Shown: one piece after another, positions 1-5,720 of the stretch
Numbering within the stretch: position 1 is the stretch's first letter
Layout of the letters: each line of letters begins with the position of its first letter
NCBI GenBank assembly: GCA_021604605.1
Contig: BQJH01000151.1
Coordinates: 1-7,396, forward strand
Reading direction: 5' to 3'
Source: Hyphococcus sp.
Lineage (GTDB): Bacteria; Pseudomonadota; Alphaproteobacteria; Caulobacterales; Parvularculaceae
DNA length: 7,396 nucleotides
Notes under the pieces: generated by a model
What the model saw: the letters and a program-made list of their open reading frames with translations, nothing else
Told to the model about the DNA's origin: nothing
Databases searched by the model: none
Translations under genes and position numbers: made by a program

Positions 1-76
1 ATTAATAAAAGCAATTATCTAAAATTTTTTTAAAAAATTTACTTAACAGAAAGGTTTTATGCTGAACAAAAAGTTA

Positions 77-106
77 AGAGGCTGCCGGAGGGGTGCGGCA
101 GCCTCT
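77..106 (-). terminator. Intrinsic terminator of the DM13 gene
   Basis: Two perfectly complementary 11-base arms (77-87 and 96-106) flank an 8-base loop and form a very GC-rich hairpin. Read on the minus strand the hairpin is followed directly by TAACTTTTTG, a U-rich tail. On the plus strand no T-run follows, so it works in the minus direction. It lies about 46 bases beyond the stop of the DM13-domain gene and probably ends the leftward transcription unit. Confidence 0.9.
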
Positions 107-152
107 AATAGGTGTGCAAAAAGTTGGGGAGGGGGTCACACCTTGGTTATTA

Positions 153-599
153 TTACAGGTTTGCTGCACTCCAGAGTTTTGAATATGCTTCGCAGTGAAT
201 CAGAATCGACTTGTAGGCAGTAAGATCGGTATTTTCTGGTAGCTCGTACACTTGCCCACCTTTGTTGCTGGAAAGCGCGGCTACCAGTAGTGAACCTTCC
301 GTCGCATTCTTCCCGGTAGTGAGTGAAGCTTCAAGAGGAGACAGGAAAATTTTCAGATCGGGCGCTTTCCTTGTTCGAAAATCATCAGATAATTTCACGA
401 GTGTTTTGCCGTCTTCAGAATAAATTTCCCATGTGCCCGATGATTTGAATGACTTCTTTGTCCACTCGCCGGAGTACAGTATCTCACTTCCAGCCTGTTC
501 CATGGTTGTGCTGTCTTCAGGTGCTGCGTCAGATGCATTGGCGCTCAGGGCTATAAAACTGGCGGCAATTGAGGCGGTGATGATATTCCGTAATGTCAT
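153..599 (-). CDS. Secreted DM13-domain protein
   Basis: This is a 148-residue exported protein. Residues 1-22 form a signal peptide: Arg4, a hydrophobic stretch about 6-20, and an A-N-A site before Ser23. After a short acidic linker, residues about 43-148 match the DM13 domain: GxW at 44-46, SGTW at 54-57, the LSDDFRT and APDLKIFLSPL blocks, and a C-terminal HCEAYSKLWSAAxL block with the single conserved Cys136. DM13 has been proposed to act in electron transfer or redox chemistry, often fused to DOMON domains, but no reaction is proven; here it stands alone and is probably periplasmic. The start is supported by GAGGG about 8 bases upstream. It lies 115 bases beyond the HIT gene, so it may have its own promoter, and it ends at a strong terminator. 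The domain call is confident; the role is unknown. Confidence 0.85.
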   Translation of the reverse strand: MTLRNIITASIAASFIALSANASDAAPEDSTTMEQAGSEILYSGEWTKKSFKSSGTWEIYSEDGKTLVKLSDDFRTRKAPDLKIFLSPLEASLTTGKNATEGSLLVAALSSNKGGQVYELPENTDLTAYKSILIHCEAYSKLWSAANL

Positions 600-631
600 T
601 TTCTAGTCCCTCTTCGTGTTTTCCATTGGTG

Positions 632-641
632 CTATGCATAG
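632..641. repeat. 10-bp palindrome upstream of DM13 gene
   Basis: CTATGCATAG is a perfect palindrome in the 115-base gap between the HIT and DM13 genes. It lies about 33 bases upstream of the DM13 start codon and covers a weak -10-like TATGCA element, which sits 18 bases from a TTGAGC on the minus strand. It could be an operator, but a palindrome this short can occur by chance. Confidence 0.3.
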
Positions 642-714
642 GCGGGTAATCACCTCACGCTCAAGACACGTGAGCGAGAGTGGGCTGACGAATGCGTGAG
701 GAACTGGAGAGACG

Positions 715-1149
715 TTAGAGAGCCTGATGGATTCTCTCAGCTGTTGCTTGCAGCATCTCCGGGTCGCTGGCTTTGCTCTCGCCATGCTGTGAGGTATCCA
801 TATTCTCATAGATCGGGATAATATGAAAATGCAGGTGGAAAACTGTCTGCCCGGCGGGCGCGCCATTAAATTGCGCAACACGAATGCCGTCAGGTTGCAG
901 AGCGGCGTTAACAGCACGGGCTAGTTTTTGTACCGCCGATGTGACCTTGTTGAGGTCCGCTGTCTCGATATCGAGAATGTTTGTCGCGGTCGCGGTTTTG
1001 TGGATGACGAGACAATGGCCCAGGCTCTGCGGAAACGCATCCATGAACGCCAGAATATTATCATCCTCAAAAATTTTTGTGGACGGAATATCGCCGCGAA
1101 TAATCTTGGCGAAAATATTGCCATTATCGTATTGTGTTTTAAGACTCAT
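715..1149 (-). CDS. HIT-family (histidine triad) hydrolase
   Basis: This 144-residue cytoplasmic protein has the histidine-triad signature QTVFHLHFHIIP at residues 101-112. His105, His107 and His109 form the triad, and His107 is expected to be the nucleophile. The N-terminal NIFAKIIRGDIPSTKIFED block (11-29) and the LGHCLVIHK block (43-51) are typical of the Hint/HinT branch. Those enzymes hydrolyse purine nucleoside phosphoramidates and related AMP-linked substrates. The length is normal. The ATG overlaps the upstream DUF2007 stop by one base (TAATG), which indicates translational coupling; no strong Shine-Dalgarno is visible, consistent with that. It is the last gene of the tightly packed part of the leftward operon. 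The exact substrate cannot be told from the sequence. Confidence 0.93.
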   Translation of the reverse strand: MSLKTQYDNGNIFAKIIRGDIPSTKIFEDDNILAFMDAFPQSLGHCLVIHKTATATNILDIETADLNKVTSAVQKLARAVNAALQPDGIRVAQFNGAPAGQTVFHLHFHIIPIYENMDTSQHGESKASDPEMLQATAERIHQAL

Positions 1150-1388
1150 TATTCTGGCCCGTTTTCATCATCATCAACTTCGGCGCCACCCGATTGCACA
1201 TTAGCCAATAGGGTGAGAGCTTCTTCTTCTTGGTCATCTGGAACAGCAATCCTGACGCCGCCGGCAACGATTGGTAAAACCGAATTTATTGCGCCATCCA
1301 GAAGCTCGGCGTCGATATCATGCGCGTTTAAAAATCCGACAATAATTTTTGCTTCCTGCTGGTGGTGTGTGCGTTTGATGACTTTCAT
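1149..1388 (-). CDS. DUF2007 domain protein
   Basis: This is a 79-residue protein. Residues 1-64 fit the DUF2007 (putative signal-transducing protein) family: a K-x-I-x-R start, an EA-x-I-x-x-x-L-x-x-H-x-I-x-A-x-L-L-D pattern, then a VAGGVRIAVPDDQEEEAL segment. The family adopts a small ferredoxin-like or ACT-like fold; its function is not established. The C-terminal tail from about residue 66 is acidic (EVDDDENGPE) and probably disordered. A GAGGG motif close before the ATG is a good ribosome binding site. The ATG overlaps the stop of the upstream acyltransferase as ATGA, and its own stop overlaps the HIT start, so the three genes are likely translated together. Such proteins are often adjacent to other housekeeping genes, so context gives little functional guidance. 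Confidence 0.8.
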   Translation of the reverse strand: MKVIKRTHHQQEAKIIVGFLNAHDIDAELLDGAINSVLPIVAGGVRIAVPDDQEEEALTLLANVQSGGAEVDDDENGPE

Positions 1389-2569
1389 GATCCCTCTTTT
1401 TTTCCGTTTCCCTTAAAGGGAACATAAGAACGCAGGGCTTCAATTTCCATGCTTGTTTGTTCGCGCTCAGCATCAAGGTACCGGGCTATAGCGTCCCTGA
1501 ACCCAACATCCCTGATCCAGTGCGCTGAATAGGTCGGGACCGGCTCGTAACCGCGGGCAATTTTGTGTTCTCCTTGCGCGCCGGCTTCAACGCGGCTGAG
1601 CCTGTGTTCAATAGCGAAATCGATCGCCTGATAGTAACAGACTTCAAAATGCAGGAACGGTATATGTTGTGAGCATCCCCAATAGCGCCCGTAGAGTGTG
1701 TCGCCGCCAACTAAATTGAGGGCGCCGGCAATCGGCTCATCGTTGATTTCTGCAATGATCATCAAAAGCCGCTCGGGCATGCGCTCGGCCAGCAGTCGAA
1801 AGAATGTTCGCGTGAGATAGGGCTGGCCCCATTTGCGCGCGCCAGTGTCCTGATAGAATAGCCAGAACGCATCCCAATAAGGCTCATCAATTTCCGGGCC
1901 GACCAGTTTTTTTATGGTGACCTCTTCGGCTCCTCCCTTGGCAATGGCGTCTCGCCGCTCTCGTCGAAGGGCTTTTCTTTTGCGCGATGACAAAGCGCTC
2001 AAAAACTCATCGAAGCTTTCATAGCCCCGATTAAACCAGTGAAACTGTTCGCCCATGCGCGGCAAAAACCCCGCACCTTTCAGTAATGCCTGATCTGTTT
2101 CGCTGATGAAATTGATATGAGCAGATGATGCGCCTACGCGTTCAGTCAGTTGGCGAATAGCGGACGCTAAAGTAAGTTTTGCCGATTGGCTGGCGGCGAG
2201 CAGGCGCCCGCCTTGAACGGGTGTGAAGGGTGAGGCTGATAATAGTTTCGGATAATACCGTCCGCCCGCGCGTTCATAAGTATCCGCCCAATGATGATCA
2301 AAAATATACTCGCCCTGACTGTGACCTTTTGCATAAAAGGGGGCAATGCCAGTGATGACGCCATTGTCTTCCAAGGCAATGTGCATTGGCGTCCACCCTG
2401 TTTCGGGCGCCACAGATTTAGAATCCTCCAGAGCGGATAAAAACTCTTGGGAGATAAAAGGATTAAACTGTGCGGGTGAGGGGTTGGCGAGCTCATTCCA
2501 TGCCAATGCATCTATGTCATGGATAGAAGCATACGTGCGTAACAACAGGTTGTCGGAACCATCGGCCAT
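1385..2569 (-). CDS. DUF482 FemAB-like GNAT acyltransferase
   Basis: This 394-residue protein belongs to the DUF482/COG3146 group of the FemAB-like, GNAT-fold superfamily, often labelled peptidoglycan biosynthesis or GNAT N-acetyltransferase. Diagnostic blocks are YPKLLSASPFTPVQGGRLL at 106-124, an HWFNRGY block followed by a very basic SSRKRKALRRERRDA stretch near 180-205, GRYWGCSQHIPFLHFEVCYYQAIDFAIE in the C-terminal third, and EAGAQGEHKIARGYEPVPTYSAHW. Length matches the family. No signal peptide or membrane segment is seen, so it is cytoplasmic. FemAB relatives transfer aminoacyl groups to peptidoglycan precursors, but the substrate of this alphaproteobacterial group is not established. 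It starts 9 bases after the RidA-family stop and has only a weak ribosome binding site, which suggests coupling. Confidence 0.85.
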   Translation of the reverse strand: MADGSDNLLLRTYASIHDIDALAWNELANPSPAQFNPFISQEFLSALEDSKSVAPETGWTPMHIALEDNGVITGIAPFYAKGHSQGEYIFDHHWADTYERAGGRYYPKLLSASPFTPVQGGRLLAASQSAKLTLASAIRQLTERVGASSAHINFISETDQALLKGAGFLPRMGEQFHWFNRGYESFDEFLSALSSRKRKALRRERRDAIAKGGAEEVTIKKLVGPEIDEPYWDAFWLFYQDTGARKWGQPYLTRTFFRLLAERMPERLLMIIAEINDEPIAGALNLVGGDTLYGRYWGCSQHIPFLHFEVCYYQAIDFAIEHRLSRVEAGAQGEHKIARGYEPVPTYSAHWIRDVGFRDAIARYLDAEREQTSMEIEALRSYVPFKGNGKKEGS

Positions 2570-2578
2570 GGGCGTAAT

Positions 2579-3040
2579 CTACTTGATTTCAAAAATTCCA
2601 TCGACTTCGACAGCGGCATTCATGGGAAGTGATGGTGAGCCGACGGCGGCGCGTGCATGACGTCCGATATCACCGAAGACTGCAACCATAAGGTCAGATG
2701 AGCCATTGATGACTTTGGGGTGATCGTAGAAGTCTTCTGTACAATTTACGAAGCCACCTAGCTTTATGACACGCGTCACCCGGTCCAGGTCCCCATCACA
2801 TGCTGTTTTGAGTTGCGCCACTAAATTGACGCCGCAAGCATGAGCCGCTTGCACCCCCTGGTCTACATCAAGATCGCGTCCGAGTTTGCCGGTGATAAGT
2901 CCGTCCGGGCCGATTGAAACCTGTCCGGAAATGTAAATCAGATTGCCTACTATTATGTAGGGCGCATAATTGGCGACAGGGGCGGCGGGTTCCGGCAACA
3001 CGATGCCAAGGTCGGCAAGTTTTGTATCGATAGTTGACAT
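2579..3040 (-). CDS. RidA-family (YjgF/YER057c/UK114) protein
   Basis: This 153-residue cytoplasmic protein has the YjgF-like chorismate-mutase fold, which normally forms trimers with active sites between subunits. The N-terminal LPEPAAPVANYAPY (15-28) and GNLIYISGQ (32-40) are typical of a longer-than-RidA subgroup of about 150 residues. Arg130 lies where the carboxylate-binding arginine of RidA (Arg105 of E. coli) is found, and the AAVEVDGIFEI end supplies Glu145 near the active site. True RidA deaminates reactive enamine/imine intermediates from PLP enzymes; with the arginine kept, imine deamination is possible but the substrate of this subgroup is unknown. The ATG is preceded by AGAAAGAAAAGA, a poor purine-rich ribosome binding site. 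It follows dinB by 51 bases with no clear terminator between them. Confidence 0.88.
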   Translation of the reverse strand: MSTIDTKLADLGIVLPEPAAPVANYAPYIIVGNLIYISGQVSIGPDGLITGKLGRDLDVDQGVQAAHACGVNLVAQLKTACDGDLDRVTRVIKLGGFVNCTEDFYDHPKVINGSSDLMVAVFGDIGRHARAAVGSPSLPMNAAVEVDGIFEIK

Positions 3041-3091
3041 TTCTTTTCTTTCTATGTCTTCGCGATAAGGTCCCTTGTTTGAAGGAAGGGG

Positions 3092-4372
3092 TCAATGGCG
3101 GTGTTTCTTTAGCGTCCTGCCGGCTTTTACAGCATCTTTGCCATATTTCTTACGCAGATCATCTATAGCTTTTTCCTGTTTTTCTATCCGCTTACGATCT
3201 TCTCCAAAAAGTTCCTCAATCTGGTTTTCGCCTGAGTAACTGAGGCCTGAATATCCAATACCAATGAGGCGATAGGGGACGCTGCCGTCCGCTGCTTTGT
3301 GCAGCATGGTTTTGGCGGCGGCAAAAGTCGTGCGGGCGAGGTTGCCGGGCTTATCAAGCGTGTGACGCCTTGTAACGGTTTTGAAGGCCGCGGTTTTCAG
3401 CTTCAGCGTAATAACACGCCCTTCAAAACTGCTGGCTTTCATCCGGGCGGAGACTTTTTCGCAAAGCTCCCAGAGAATATCTTCGAGCCGCTGCACATCG
3501 GATATGTCCTTATTGAATGTTGTTTCTGAGGAAACGCTTTTGGTTTCCCGTTGCGGTTTGACATGACGCGTATCGTGACCGTGAGAAAGGCGCGCTAACC
3601 GCATGCCGATCTCGCCATATCGTTTACTAAGTTCTGCAGCATCCAGCTTTTGAAGATGGGCAATGGTTCTGATTCCGTCCTTTTCTAACTTTGCCGCCAT
3701 CGCCGCGCCAATGCCCCAGATTTTTCGAACCGACAGGCCCGCCAGGAACTCAATGGTTTCAGCTTTACCAATGACGGAAAAGCCCTTTGGCTTATCAAGG
3801 TCGGATGCGACTTTGGCGAGGAACTTATTATGGGAGAGGCCAACCGAGGCGGTTATCCCATGGGTTGCTTCTATATCGGCTTGCAGTTTTGCCAATGTTA
3901 CCGCTGGCGCCGCCCCGTGCAGGCGCGCCGTACCGGTTAAATCCATAAAGGCTTCATCAATAGACAAAGGCTCAACCATCGGGGTTAACGACAACATCAT
4001 TTGCCGAATCGACCGCCCAATTTCACCGTATTTGGTCATACTGGGCTTGATCACAATCGCATCAGGGCAGGCCTTTAGGGCCTGAAACATGGGCATGGCG
4101 GAGCGGACCCCATAAGTTCGCGCCACATAGCACGCCGTTGAAACAACCCCGCGGACGCCGCCGCCAATTATAACAGGCTTGTCTTTCAGTTCCGGATTAT
4201 CCCGTTTTTCCACGGCTGCGTAGAAAGCGTCGCAATCAAGGTGGGCGATAGAAAGGTCAAAAAGCTCTGGATGAGCGACCACTTTACCATCGCAAACCGC
4301 ACATTTCCTGGCCGCGATGTCCAAGGTTTTAAAGCATTTTCGGCAAAAAGAGGGCGTGTGCGGCGTAATCAT
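3092..4372 (-). CDS. dinB: DNA polymerase IV (Y-family translesion polymerase)
   Basis: This 426-residue error-prone polymerase copies past damaged template bases. Residues 1-35 form an extension with C10xxC13 and C24xxC27, a likely zinc ribbon seen in many alphaproteobacterial DinB proteins. The palm follows: HLDCDAFYAAVEKR at 44-57 gives metal ligand Asp46 and probable steric gate Tyr51, and SIDEAF at 137-142 gives Asp139 and Glu140. The SVGLSHNKFLAKVASDLDKPKG block and thumb HhH region (KIWGIGAA) come next, then the little finger domain. QIEELF at 384-389 is a likely sliding-clamp binding motif, followed by a basic tail. All catalytic residues are present. The start lacks a Shine-Dalgarno, but no other start keeps the cysteine motif. 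I found no alphaproteobacterial LexA box (GTTC-N7-GTTC) upstream; a CtrA-like site abuts the start codon. Confidence 0.97.
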   Translation of the reverse strand: MITPHTPSFCRKCFKTLDIAARKCAVCDGKVVAHPELFDLSIAHLDCDAFYAAVEKRDNPELKDKPVIIGGGVRGVVSTACYVARTYGVRSAMPMFQALKACPDAIVIKPSMTKYGEIGRSIRQMMLSLTPMVEPLSIDEAFMDLTGTARLHGAAPAVTLAKLQADIEATHGITASVGLSHNKFLAKVASDLDKPKGFSVIGKAETIEFLAGLSVRKIWGIGAAMAAKLEKDGIRTIAHLQKLDAAELSKRYGEIGMRLARLSHGHDTRHVKPQRETKSVSSETTFNKDISDVQRLEDILWELCEKVSARMKASSFEGRVITLKLKTAAFKTVTRRHTLDKPGNLARTTFAAAKTMLHKAADGSVPYRLIGIGYSGLSYSGENQIEELFGEDRKRIEKQEKAIDDLRKKYGKDAVKAGRTLKKHRH

Positions 4373-4388
4373 TTAACAAAAGGTTACC
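4373..4388. promoter_or_regulatory. Candidate CtrA binding site
   Basis: The plus strand reads TTAACAAAAGGTTACC, which fits TTAA-N7-TTAAC with one mismatch (TTACC in the second half). CtrA is the master cell-cycle regulator of alphaproteobacteria and is known to bind such paired half-sites. The site abuts the dinB start codon and lies about 123 bases upstream of the first divK ATG, so it could act on either divergent gene. The assignment rests on motif match and context alone. Confidence 0.45.
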
Positions 4389-4438
4389 ATCTTTTTTGGA
4401 GAAAATAAGCCTCAAGGGCGTTCAGGATAAACAATCGA

Positions 4439-4467
4439 TTAAGACCTTTGATGCAAAGATTTATATC
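4439..4467 (+). promoter_or_regulatory. Candidate sigma-70 promoter for divK
   Basis: TTAAGA (4439-4444) and TATATC (4462-4467) are separated by 17 bases, each matching 4 of 6 consensus positions. Transcription would begin near 4474, giving a short leader before divK. A perfect TATAAT at 4507-4512 is an alternative -10 but has no good -35 at the right distance. No terminator is seen before pleD ends, so this promoter would serve all three plus-strand genes. Confidence 0.35.
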
Positions 4468-4510
4468 GGCAGTGCTGATTCGGTGCTGTGACGAGACGTA
4501 AAGGCTTATA

Positions 4511-4909
4511 ATGTCTGCGATGGAAAAGCTCGATATGTCAGCGCTTCCGAAGACGGTGCTTATCGTTGAGGATAATGAGCTGAACATGAAATTGTTTCAT
4601 GATCTGCTTGAAGCGCATGGTTATGACACGATTGAGGCCCGTACTGGGCCAGAAGCGTTAGAACTCGCCAGCAAACACCATCCCGATCTGATCTTGATGG
4701 ATATACAGCTGCCAGAAGTATCTGGATTAGAAGTTACACAAAAAATTAAGGATAACGCTGAATTGGCCGATATCCCGATTATTGCTGTGACGGCTTTTGC
4801 CATGAAGGGCGATGAAGAGCGAATTCGACAGGGGGGATGCGAAGATTATATTCCAAAACCCATCTCTGTTGTCTCATTTCTTGAGAAAGTGAAAAGGTAT
4901 TTGGACTAA
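4511..4909 (+). CDS. divK: DivK single-domain response regulator
   Basis: DivK is a stand-alone receiver of about 125 residues. In Caulobacter it is phosphorylated by DivJ, dephosphorylated by PleC, and through DivL restrains the CckA-CtrA pathway to control division and cell polarity. The match is near full length and characteristic: VLIVEDNELNMKLFHDLLEAHGY, phospho-acceptor in LILMDIQLPE (Asp64 from the first ATG), switch Thr94 in AVTAFAMKGDEERIRQGGCE, and Lys116 in IPKPISVVSFLE. There is no output domain. The first ATG (4511) has AAAGG six bases upstream and gives 132 residues. The ATG at 4535 has GGAAAAG upstream and gives 124 residues, closer to family length, so it may be the real start. 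It heads an operon with the extra receiver gene and pleD and is divergent from dinB. Confidence 0.95.
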   Translation: MSAMEKLDMSALPKTVLIVEDNELNMKLFHDLLEAHGYDTIEARTGPEALELASKHHPDLILMDIQLPEVSGLEVTQKIKDNAELADIPIIAVTAFAMKGDEERIRQGGCEDYIPKPISVVSFLEKVKRYLD

Positions 4910-4941
4910 GGTCTTCGGATTGAAGTTCAATTTTTGCCAAT

Positions 4942-5310
4942 GGGGGTCATATGACGACGCAAGTATTAGTCGTCGACGATCTTGAGCCTAACGTCATGCT
5001 GCTCCAAGTGAAGTTGAGAGCGCAGAAGTTTGATGTCTTGGGGGCTCACTCTGGCGATGAAGCAATTAAAATTGCTGTCGATGAACAACCTGACATTATC
5101 CTTCTGGATATCATGATGCCGGGCATGGACGGTTACGAGGCTTGCCGCCGGATGAAGGCGGCGCCGGAAACCAAGCATATTCCTATCGTGATGGTTACGG
5201 CACTGGATCAAGACGCGGATCGTAAGATCGGTTTTGATGCCGGCGCTGATGATTATCTGACAAAGCCGGTTGATGATCAGGTTCTGTTTTCGCGAATCCG
5301 TAGTCTCACG
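4942..5310 (+). repeat. Tandem duplication of pleD 5' end, copy 1
   Basis: This stretch is the diverged first copy of a direct tandem repeat; the second copy is 5352-5720. All corresponding landmarks lie exactly 410 bases apart: the G5 ribosome binding site (4942 and 5352), the ATG (4951 and 5361), and every aligned codon through codon 120, with no gaps. Nucleotide matching is strongest near the start, for example a shared 17-base block at 4972-4988, and at ATGATGCCGGGCATGGACGG. The copies have diverged at many third positions, so the event is not very recent. Confidence 0.8.
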
Positions 5311-5364
5311 GGTGCGGAAAATACAGCAGAGTTAGGTCACACCTCATCAGCGGGGGCTGCATGA
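4951..5364 (+). CDS. Stand-alone receiver, paralogue of PleD REC1
   Basis: This 137-residue protein is a single CheY-like receiver with no output domain. It has acidic-pocket Asp9 and Asp10, phospho-acceptor Asp53 in LLDIMMPGMDG, Thr83 and Lys105 in LTKPV, so it should be phosphorylatable. Residues 1-120 align without gaps to residues 1-120 of the adjacent PleD, 91 identical by hand count; the 17-residue tail is unrelated and small/polar. It is therefore best seen as a duplicated PleD REC1, not a second DivK. Tyr26 of PleD, reported as important for dimerisation in Caulobacter PleD, is Lys here. GGGGG four bases before the ATG is its ribosome binding site. It starts 41 bases after divK, and its stop overlaps the pleD start as ATGA, indicating coupled translation. 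Possible roles are phosphate sink, competitor for DivJ/PleC, or heterodimer partner of PleD; none is proven. Confidence 0.93.
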   Translation: MTTQVLVVDDLEPNVMLLQVKLRAQKFDVLGAHSGDEAIKIAVDEQPDIILLDIMMPGMDGYEACRRMKAAPETKHIPIVMVTALDQDADRKIGFDAGADDYLTKPVDDQVLFSRIRSLTGAENTAELGHTSSAGAA

Positions 5365-5720
5365 CTGCGCGCGTATTAGTTGTCGACGATCTTGAGCCGA
5401 ACGTGAAACTGCTCGAAGCAAAATTGCGGGCAGAATATTTTGACGTGCTTGGGGCATATTCGGGTGAAGAGGCAATAAAATTAGCCGTTGCTGAACAGCC
5501 GGACATTATTTTGCTCGATGTGATGATGCCGGGCATGGACGGGTTTGAAACTTGTCGCCGCTTGAAAGAAGCGCCGGAAACGATGCATATCCCTGTCGTC
5601 ATGGTTACGGCTTTGGACCAGCAGGCGGACCGGGTTTCCGGTCTTGAAGCTGGCGCCGATGATTTCTTGACGAAACCGGTTGAAGATCTGGCGCTTTTTG
5701 CGCGTGTACGCAGCCTAACG
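5352..5720 (+). repeat. Tandem duplication of pleD 5' end, copy 2
   Basis: This is the second copy of the 410-base-offset direct repeat and covers the ribosome binding site and REC1 domain of pleD itself. The G5 motif here also encodes part of the C-terminal tail of the upstream receiver (S-A-G-A-A). That fits a model in which a duplicated pleD 5' end was fused directly onto the next copy's leader. Confidence 0.8.

Noticed and set aside
1..60. Extremely AT-rich left edge (8 G/C in 60 bases) as a possible origin, attachment site or transferred DNA
   Set aside because: It is short, at the window edge and without repeats or a neighbouring integrase; it could simply be the promoter region of a gene outside the window.
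664..690. Imperfect hairpin between HIT and DM13 genes as a terminator
   Set aside because: The stem has a mismatch and there is no T-run on the minus strand after it, so intrinsic termination is not supported.
3071..3092. CCCTT/AAGGG hairpin between dinB and the RidA gene as a terminator
   Set aside because: The stem is only 5 bp and no T-run follows on the minus strand.
4384..4587. Minus-strand 67-codon frame across the dinB-divK gap
   Set aside because: It is a serine/isoleucine-rich antisense frame running into divK with no family match; it is a shadow of divK and the regulatory region.
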